The notes beneath the pieces are model-generated. The model was not told where the DNA came from and made no database searches. It was given only the letters and a program-made list of their open reading frames with translations. A DNA stretch of 64,000 nt from the NCBI GenBank assembly GCA_021229015.1, contig CM037787.1, positions 34,485,874 through 34,549,873 of the forward strand, read 5' to 3'. Positions 57,131-64,000 of the stretch are shown piece by piece. Position numbers and translations under genes: made by a program. How positions within the stretch are numbered: position 1 is the first letter of the stretch; each line of letters opens with the position of its first letter. This stretch comes from Solen grandis. Its lineage: Eukaryota > Mollusca > Bivalvia > Adapedonta > Solenidae.

Positions 57131-57484
57131 ATCACTCGCTTTGCAGTACCTGAAAATTGCTTAACAATTTTTTTTTAGCGACATCTTGTATGCAGTTGGA
57201 AAACGGAGTTACCATTATGTTAATATTTTTAGATTTGTATCATTCATTTGTAAATAACGATTAAAATCACATAAAACTTTGCAATAAGGCCACGTCTAAA
57301 GGCAACCCATCGTCGGATTCCCAAGGCTGCTTATTACACTTGTCTACTACATGAATGAAGTAACGGAATGAGCTCTCGTTGGTTTCTGACGCTGAAGACA
57401 ACCTAGTGTTCACTTTCCAACCATGCACATCGAAACTAACAGCGAATACATCGAAAACAAAAATACTCATATTAAGTAAAAGTA

Positions 57485-58560
57485 AACTAATAAATCATGA
57501 AATCAGAATATATAAAGATAAACTTTAAACCGTAAGTGAGTATAAATATTTAGGTACACTTTTTAGTAGAAATGCTTTATTTCTTAAATGTTAGCAACAC
57601 ATTGCTCAACAAGCCACTAAAGCAATGCACTGTTTATTAAAAAGAGCTAAAAGTTTGTGTTTAAATATCGATATTCAAATAGAACTTTTCCATAAAATGA
57701 TAAAACCAATATTACTTTATGGATGTGAATGTTAGGGATATGGTAATAATATGGTAATAGAAAAAGTACAACTTAATTTTTTGAAATATATATTAAATGT
57801 CAAACCAAGTACATCTAACTGCACAGTTTGCGGTGAAACAGGTGTAAAGCCATTACAAGTAGATAAAGACACTCGCAGATAGTTTTTTTGACTACTTTAA
57901 TTTTACCAAGCAAAGCATAAGCTCACTGTCTGTATGTACAGATACTGTGTTTTAAATACATTTGAAGAAAAAAAATCATCTTTTAAATAGATTAAACATA
58001 TAAAAAAAAACACATTCTTAAAATGTGGTCTAAATAATATTTGGATGGATCATTACTTTTGTAATGCTAAATGGGTAAAAAAGAAATTCAACCAAAAATT
58101 GTCAGATTTATATGTGAATGAATGGTTTAGCGAAATTAACTCCTTTAGTAAATGTATAACATGTAGATTGTTCAAAGAGCAATTTTGTTTTGAAAGTTAT
58201 TCGAATAAAACACCCTTAAAAATCTTGAATTATATGATAAAATTTAGAACCAGAAATATTTTTTACAAGTAGAAGTAGGTAGTTAGAATAACATCGAATA
58301 TAATGATAGAAAATGTCCGTTATGTACATCTAATGCCATCGGAGATGAATGCCACTTTCTACTTGAATGTGCCTCTCTGTCATATTTAAGGAAACATCTT
58401 TTAGATTATTACAGATTTCCAAATATCATATATTTTAAGCAATTAATGCAGTCCTCGGATATAAATGAGTTAAGATATAACAAACTATGTAGATTAAGAA
58501 ATATTGCTAAAGTTTGAAAATAGATAATGTTTCATTTATTTTCTCTTTCACACAATGGAA
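57485..58560 (+). mobile_element. LINE fragment, 3' part (RT end and C-terminal domain)
   Basis: Plus-strand frames: VSEYKYLGTLFSRNALF (about 57533-57583); HIAQQATKAMHCLLKRAKSL, QIELFHKMIKPILLYGCE; FRTRN; then KCPLCTSNAIGDECHFLLEC, a C-x2-C...H...C finger typical of bivalve LINE C-termini (about 58310-58375). The frame ends near 58517 and a 3' UTR-like AT-rich stretch follows. Confidence 0.82.
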
Positions 58561-59407
58561 TAACAATGAATCTTTATATTTTTTGTAGACGGAACCTATG
58601 TAATATGCAATGTTTATAGAAGACATGTCACTCTATTACACTGACCTATCTCGTTCCTTATTTGTTTATTTTCTTAAATTTTTAATAATTTTGTCATAAA
58701 TTGCATGATATTTGCAAATAAACTTGTGTGTACTACTGACATCAATTATAGACCAAGACCTATAATTAGTTCACACTTGAAAGAAAAGCATGGCCCCTCG
58801 CGTTGCATACCTTATCCTGTGAGGTTCTTAGTAGGGGTATATCGGGGATATATTGATCCTAGATATGAAGCTTAATTATACTTTTTTTTTTTAGTAAATT
58901 CTAAGAGGTCAACAACTGTGTCAAAAATTTCAGCTTAACCTTGCCTTCATTTAAATGAGGTGATAATATGTACCAAAATAATCTAAATCTGTTGAGTCTG
59001 TGATGAATTATCGATAGGGGAAAATGTTTTTGGCAAACGGGGCCACAACTGTGTCAAAAAGTTTACGGATTTTGACCAAAGTCAAACTTGATCTTTCTTG
59101 GATAGTTTCGTTCCGCAACATGGTGTTTTCATTAGTTCTGAGTAGCGAATTTGAAAGTTCATCCTGTGCAGTGAGCGCATGCGCGAAGAGAGAACAGATA
59201 AATGACAACAAATGAAAATAGAAAATCTTATAATAGGTTTTGTAATTCAAAACATAGTTTCAATACCGTTCGTGACGCTATTGGCTGTGATGGGGTAACC
59301 ACCATTTTTTTTACAATCACGGATGGTTACACTCGGTTACGATGCGTGTGTAGATGGGCATTGCTAGACGTAATACACGCATATACTCGTAGTTCTAAAA
59401 ATAAACT
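58561..59407. other. LINE 3' UTR and intergenic sequence
   Basis: No gene recognised. Confidence 0.35.
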
Positions 59408-59676
59408 GGGGCCGCCGTGGCCGAGCGGTTACAGTCGTGGACTACAAATCTCTCAGCCCCTCACCGCTGTGGGTTCGAATCCCGGTAGGGAATTCGGATT
59501 TTTCATGTGAGGAAGCCTTCCAGCTGGCTTGCGGTAGGTCGGTGGTTCTACCCGGGTACCTCTGTGTACTCGGGGTCTTCCTCCACCTGTAATCAGCTGG
59601 ACGTCGCTATATGATTGAAATACTATCGCAGCGACGGTAAGCCCCAATACAACAACAACAACAAAAAATAAACTCG
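59408..59676 (+). repeat. SINE-B, full length with intact pol III boxes
   Basis: The best family B copy. Head with A box (CGTGGCCGAGCGGTTACAG) and B box (GTGGGTTCGAATCCC), body GGTAGGTCGGTGGTTCTACC, tail GATTGAAATACTATCGCAGC, and an (AAC)n-rich 3' end. The good boxes suggest recent insertion. Confidence 0.92.
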
Positions 59677-60436
59677 CAGTCAATGGTCATCTGACACAGT
59701 GTAAAACTTGTATACTAATTTATACGCACTCAAGCACACTCATGCAAATTATATAGATATAATAAAACATTACCATAAACTGCACAAATTATGTTTAAAA
59801 ACAATAATTCTATATATGCATTATATATTGTTTTTGTGACAACCATAAGAAATGATATTTTTAAAAGAGGCATTAGAAAGGTTACATTTCAAGCACATGT
59901 AATATCATTTAGTATCTTTAATAGGTTTTAAACTTTGTTTTCTTTTTTTTTTTAGCATTAGGCGGAACTTTGCAACAGAAACAGCTCACTCTCTCGAAAT
60001 TGAACTCGGTGACCTATACTTTTTTCATTGTTTTGATCAAGCATCCATTAAAGAATATTTACACGAAAAAAAGGAAAAATAAATGTATGTAAGAACTTTC
60101 TGTAAAACTCAAAAATTATGTGAAAAAGAGGCTATTTTTTCTCTCTCCATTTTTTTTTGGTTTAATTAACTTAGTATGTGTGTCTCCTAATTGTAGAATT
60201 TTTATTTCTTTTTTTTTCTCTTTAAGAGAGAGGTATATTAAGCTATTTATCATAAACGGTTCTAGGGATATGCAAACGTAGCATAAAGTACTTAAAGCAT
60301 AATTTTACATAATATAATAATGTGATAATCAGAAAGTTCTATTGAAGAAAAAAAGTGTAGTATACGCCCCTAATATATTCTTTTATGTCTCTTCTAGTAT
60401 ACATTGCTGGTGACTCAGCAAATCCAACTTTAAGTG
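59677..60436. other. 3' flank of the symporter gene
   Basis: AT-rich. AATAAA on the minus strand (TTTATT at about 60201-60206) lies about 230 bp past the stop codon and could end the transcript. Confidence 0.35.
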
Positions 60437-61158
60437 TTACAATTCACATGTGACCATATCTTGTGCATGGTCAGGATCTTGCTGTTTCTGCATCGCTTTG
60501 TTTTCACGATACTTTCTCCAAATTTGAACGACTTCTTCAATAGGAGGGATAAACACTACCAAAAAGGTGCCTATAAGACACCAGTGCTGGCACACGGATA
60601 TCCATGCAGAGAATTGTCCGGACGTTAAAACTTCTTGACTCAGAGCCACGACAGGAACAATGATCAAGACCAGTATGATACTGACCACCAGAGCAACGTA
60701 CGTTATCCGCCGTGATGTTCGAAATGCTTTTTCCATGTCACGTGAAGTAATGACATCACAAACTGAGATGCCCCTTAACTCCTCTTTATATATATTTTTG
60801 AATGGGTTCAAAGGATTGTCTATGCTCATAGTTTTTTGCCACTCAATGTTATCACGTTGATATGGAGCTGCAGAGGCATTAGAGTCGGCCAGATATGTTG
60901 TTTTACTCCTGGTTCTGTTTTCAGTCTGTGATACTCCTTTTTTATTTGCTCTTAAACGAATTCGCCTGTTTTTTAATTTTTTAGAACACAGCGAGACGGA
61001 AACAGTCGCTATGAGACTGACGCCAAAACCTGCCATTACTCCCGCTAGTAAGCTCCAGTCCCGGGCTGTGTTCGTGTAGAAGTCGGACAGGCCTCCCTCG
61101 TACGTTGTTGCCTTGCTCAGCATGCCGATTATAGCGGCCATAAGCCCAAGGATACCGC
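60437..61158 (-). CDS. DUR3-like sodium/solute symporter, last coding exon; gene partial
   Basis: 722 bp from a GGTACAG acceptor (two bases complete a Gly codon) to a TAA. It encodes about 240 residues of the C-terminus of an SLC5-type symporter of the urea transporter DUR3 branch, a plasma-membrane protein that moves a small solute with Na+ or H+. In order: GILGLMAAIIGML (end of a membrane helix); WSLLAGVMAGFGVSLIATVSV (helix); a polar cytoplasmic loop of about 100 residues with IEWQKTMSIDNPLNPF, IYKEEL and DMEKAF, the usual DUR3 loop words; ITYVALVVSIILVLIIVPVV (helix); and WCLIGTFLVVFIPPIEEVVQ (last helix) with a charged tail. Open and intact. The upstream exons should lie to the right but were not found before 64000. 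The substrate cannot be told from this part. Confidence 0.8.
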
Positions 61159-61565
61159 CTGTACCATGAATAAACATACATGTAAATTGAAGTATTTATA
61201 ACATAAGCAATGGGTAACATCAATATTAAAGATGAAACATGCATTTATGAATGGCGTAATTAAATCAGGTGAATGAACTGTGTCGTCCTCTTTGCAAGAC
61301 ATACTTTCTTATGCCTGTGAGGTTCTTGGTAGGGGTATATACCTGTTTACAGATTTAAATTATATGAGGTAACCATATTTGATCAAATGCGTATCAAATT
61401 AATCCAAATGCAAAGCTTGTTCGTCGAACCGTAATACAAAATGTATGTTACAGATTTGTTTAGCGATGCGATCTGTACATACTCGTTGATGACATAACTT
61501 ACTTCTTTGCATTAATAAGAAAGAATATTTTATTAAAGATAAATCATTTCTTTCCCAAAATATCT

Positions 61566-61725
61566 GATTTGCATAATCGGCCAGTCTTCGTCAATTTTCT
61601 GACTTTTTTTCCATACAACTTCAGTGTGTCTCCATTAACGAAACGCAAGTACATAAATTGATGACTTAGCAGATAAACAAATTGCCATTCAGCGACGGTT
61701 TTTCAAATTCATACTGTAACGTGTT
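61566..61725. repeat. Dispersed repeat, copy 2 left piece
   Basis: Matches the left half of 8445-8835, diverged (CATTAACGAAACGCAAGTAC versus TATTAACGAATCACGAATGC). Confidence 0.55.
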
Positions 61726-63014
61726 TATGCTCGTAAAGTGATTAAAATTCGCTCAGCTATCTATCTGAGCTAGATGATGATGAGTATGAAAATCAACATA
61801 TTCTTAATATAAACATATAATTTTCCTTTTTCAAATATTAAAAAAATTAAGCTGATATCTGTCTGAATTTTCCTGGAGGACGAACCTGTCCTTTGACTAT
61901 GAGACCTGTAGATAATCTATACACAACTATGATCAATGTTTAATGCAATACCGGCAAATGATGTTATATATATCTTTATTTCCGCCATAATATTGACGAG
62001 TACAAAACATAAATTACATACATATGACATAAATCAGCAATTTACATAATGTTTCACAAACATACATGACATTACAGATCGATGACAACACACAATTTGA
62101 AAAATAAAAAAAAAATAAATAAGGTTTCATTTCGATTTATATCTATACCTCTGTCTATATGAAATATAGAGATACTCGATAAGTCATATATGATTTATGT
62201 TAAGACAAAATGATTATTTTATTATTATTATTTACCCACAACAGTGTCTCCATCGAAACGAAATATGGAGAGACCGAAAAGGTCAAATTAAGGGAAAGAA
62301 TACAATAGTATATAGTAATATAGAGTATCTGAAATGTACTTAAATCATGAATAAATGTTAATCAGGACAACCTAGAAAAAGAACCAAAAGATGAGCAACA
62401 GTTGTTCAACTATACATATATAACTAAGTCTCGCACTGATCACTGTGCATCAACCGGACAGATAGCCACTAGCTCAATAACCTGAACGCTCAGCCACGGA
62501 AATAAGCTTATATTACTGTTCAAGACCAGCAACAAAGACTACTAAGACGGAACAAGTCCACTGTTCACTCTTTGTGCTGACTCTACTAAGATAATATACC
62601 TTTTAACGACTGCCGTACAACCAAAGGCTTTGGTTCTTTTCACTGGACATGTTCACTCCTCGACGACCACGAGTAGAATGACAATTTTCAAAGGAAACCG
62701 CGCTATATATATGCTTTTAGGAAATGTCTAAAACTTTCTATAACTGTTATATCATTGTCGTCACGACTCATCAGCAAAGATCGAATATCTAAATAAATGT
62801 GTTTATTCCCGAATAATTCTAATATATTAGATAATTTCATTGCCTAAAGACCAAAATCAATCTATTCAAATAATCTTAATGTAGTTCTAATCGATAATGA
62901 ATTAGATTTTTCCCGTCTACCGCTTATATCAATAATAAAATATGTCATATGTCATTAATAAAACCTATTCAAAGTTCTGAAAGTGCGAAGGTATATTTGT
63001 CACAATATCATTTT

Positions 63015-63320
63015 CGATTATATATCATTTCTGATTATGGACCCTATTCAGGAATACTCGCCAATTCAAAATGTATACAATGAGATTATTTTGACACCCA
63101 AACAAAATACTGTAAGGCGTAATTTGATAACTTTTTTCAATGCGTTTAACTATTATTTTACGGCAAATATTTGCACAATATCATGAAGCTACATTATTTA
63201 CATCTCTGACAAAATGTACCATTTGCGTTAGTCTACAATATGTCAATGTCATTTTATGTTTTCTTTTCCATGAAAATTGTATCGTTAAGAAATATAATAG
63301 GCCTTTAAGTTTTGTAATGA
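63015..63320. repeat. Dispersed repeat, copy 2 right piece
   Basis: Matches the right half of 8445-8835 (TTTCTGATTA, GGAATACTCGCCAATTCAAA, GTGCGTTTAACT.TTATT.TAC and on to AGGCCTTTAAGTTT). Confidence 0.6.
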
Positions 63321-64000
63321 GCGTGTGTATATATCAGTTTTTGATTCAATGGTTATTCATGTTTGTATGCAGAATATCCTATTACCATCTTGACCAATCT
63401 ATAAATAGAGACTGTGCCATCACGAGCTCATTCAGACAGGTGTTGACACATTGCCATCGTGACAGCTTTGCACAATAAATATCTATATCCCAAAGTTCTG
63501 ATTAACACAATTGACCAACCCCATTGAAAGTTGTGTTGTCAATTTCTCCTGAAATAATTATGCAGAGGAGAAATATTGGATTTTCGTTTGAGCAAATTGA
63601 ATTAGAAAAGGACATACTATTCAAAATCAAAGCAACCATCTAACTTTATTTTAATGCCAAAGACCAATGCCCATGAAATTATTTGTAAGAAAGCCAAGTT
63701 CAAAATTCATAATCATTCACACATAAACATGATCATTTTTGTCCAAAATATGATAATGCCACTTCCATCTCATCATTGACTGTTAATTTGTTTCAAGAAC
63801 AGTTGTCTGCAGGTGCGTGCATAACATATCCCGGTATTTATATCTTATATAATAACTTAATCATGAATCCAGCCATACTCTTCGTGTGAAAGATGTTTTG
63901 ATTTCCAAAACAATATCTCACCCAAACGAACAGATGTAAACCATTAAATTTGGCACGGTGGTCTAAAATAAACAGTCTCGTCGGGTAATAGTCGAAAACA

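Larger units (their letters stand above)
61159..64000. other. Upstream intron of the symporter gene or intergenic
   Basis: No exon recognised. Contains the two pieces of the dispersed repeat (61566-61725 and 63015-63320) with about 1.3 kb of other sequence between them. Confidence 0.4.

Noticed and set aside
57267..57470. 67-codon minus-strand frame between the two LINE parts
   Set aside because: No similarity to LINE or host proteins recognised and no splice context; left unannotated.
59408..59480. tRNA gene with good A and B boxes
   Set aside because: It is the head of a complete SINE-B with body and tail; the ends do not make an acceptor stem.

Overview
The window is AT-rich, intron-bearing metazoan nuclear DNA. 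It is crowded with short interspersed elements, MITEs, degraded LINEs and simple repeats. Two tRNA-headed SINE families, a repeat built around GCTCACCTGAG, and the LINE types fit a bivalve mollusc, most likely a heterodont clam or mussel. That placement is inference from repeat style; I could not run a search. Only fragments of four host genes were recognised, all on the minus strand.

Layout. 0-3 kb: first three coding exons of a flavin-containing monooxygenase (FMO); the rest lies beyond the left edge, and the third exon carries a one-base frameshift in the NADPH motif. 3-13.5 kb: no recognisable host gene apart from one weak exon candidate; mostly SINE copies, a foldback and a TTAA-bounded MITE. 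14.4-17.8 kb: a sharply GC-rich, protein-derived, decayed element. It holds two inverted copies of the 5' part of one reading frame, one near-full copy of that frame, a small convergent frame, and short AT-rich outer inverted repeats. It looks like a captured replicon or virus-like element whose main protein has a faint resemblance to rolling-circle initiators. 18.1-21.2 kb: a decayed APE-type LINE with a degenerate 2A-like motif at its N-terminus and a SINE inserted in its RT domain. 21-30 kb: repeats, including an irregular tandem array at 27.6-29.6 kb. 30.7-40 kb: three exons of a TMEM179-like four-pass membrane protein gene, with a 40-bp-class minisatellite, SINEs and MITEs in its introns.

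44.17-44.27 kb is a 100-N assembly gap. 44.7-55.1 kb carries exons 1-5 of G protein subunit beta-5 (GNB5), with clean splice sites and phases. Its introns hold a GCTCACCTGAG composite repeat, an RTE-like LINE, a MITE and a 1.6 kb CAGGG...CCCTG DNA transposon. GNB5 lacks its remaining WD repeats and the TMEM179-like gene lacks its first exons, and both losses point at the gap. 56.3-58.6 kb: a LINE with an inverted 5' part. 59.4 kb: a near-complete SINE. 60.4-61.2 kb: last exon of a DUR3-like sodium/solute symporter. 61.2-64 kb: repeats and unassigned sequence.

The four host genes do not form a functional unit; they are ordinary neighbours. The most unusual content is the GC-rich element and the way MITEs, SINEs and LINEs are nested. 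Exon boundaries were set by eye from conserved residues, GT/AG sites and matching codon phase.
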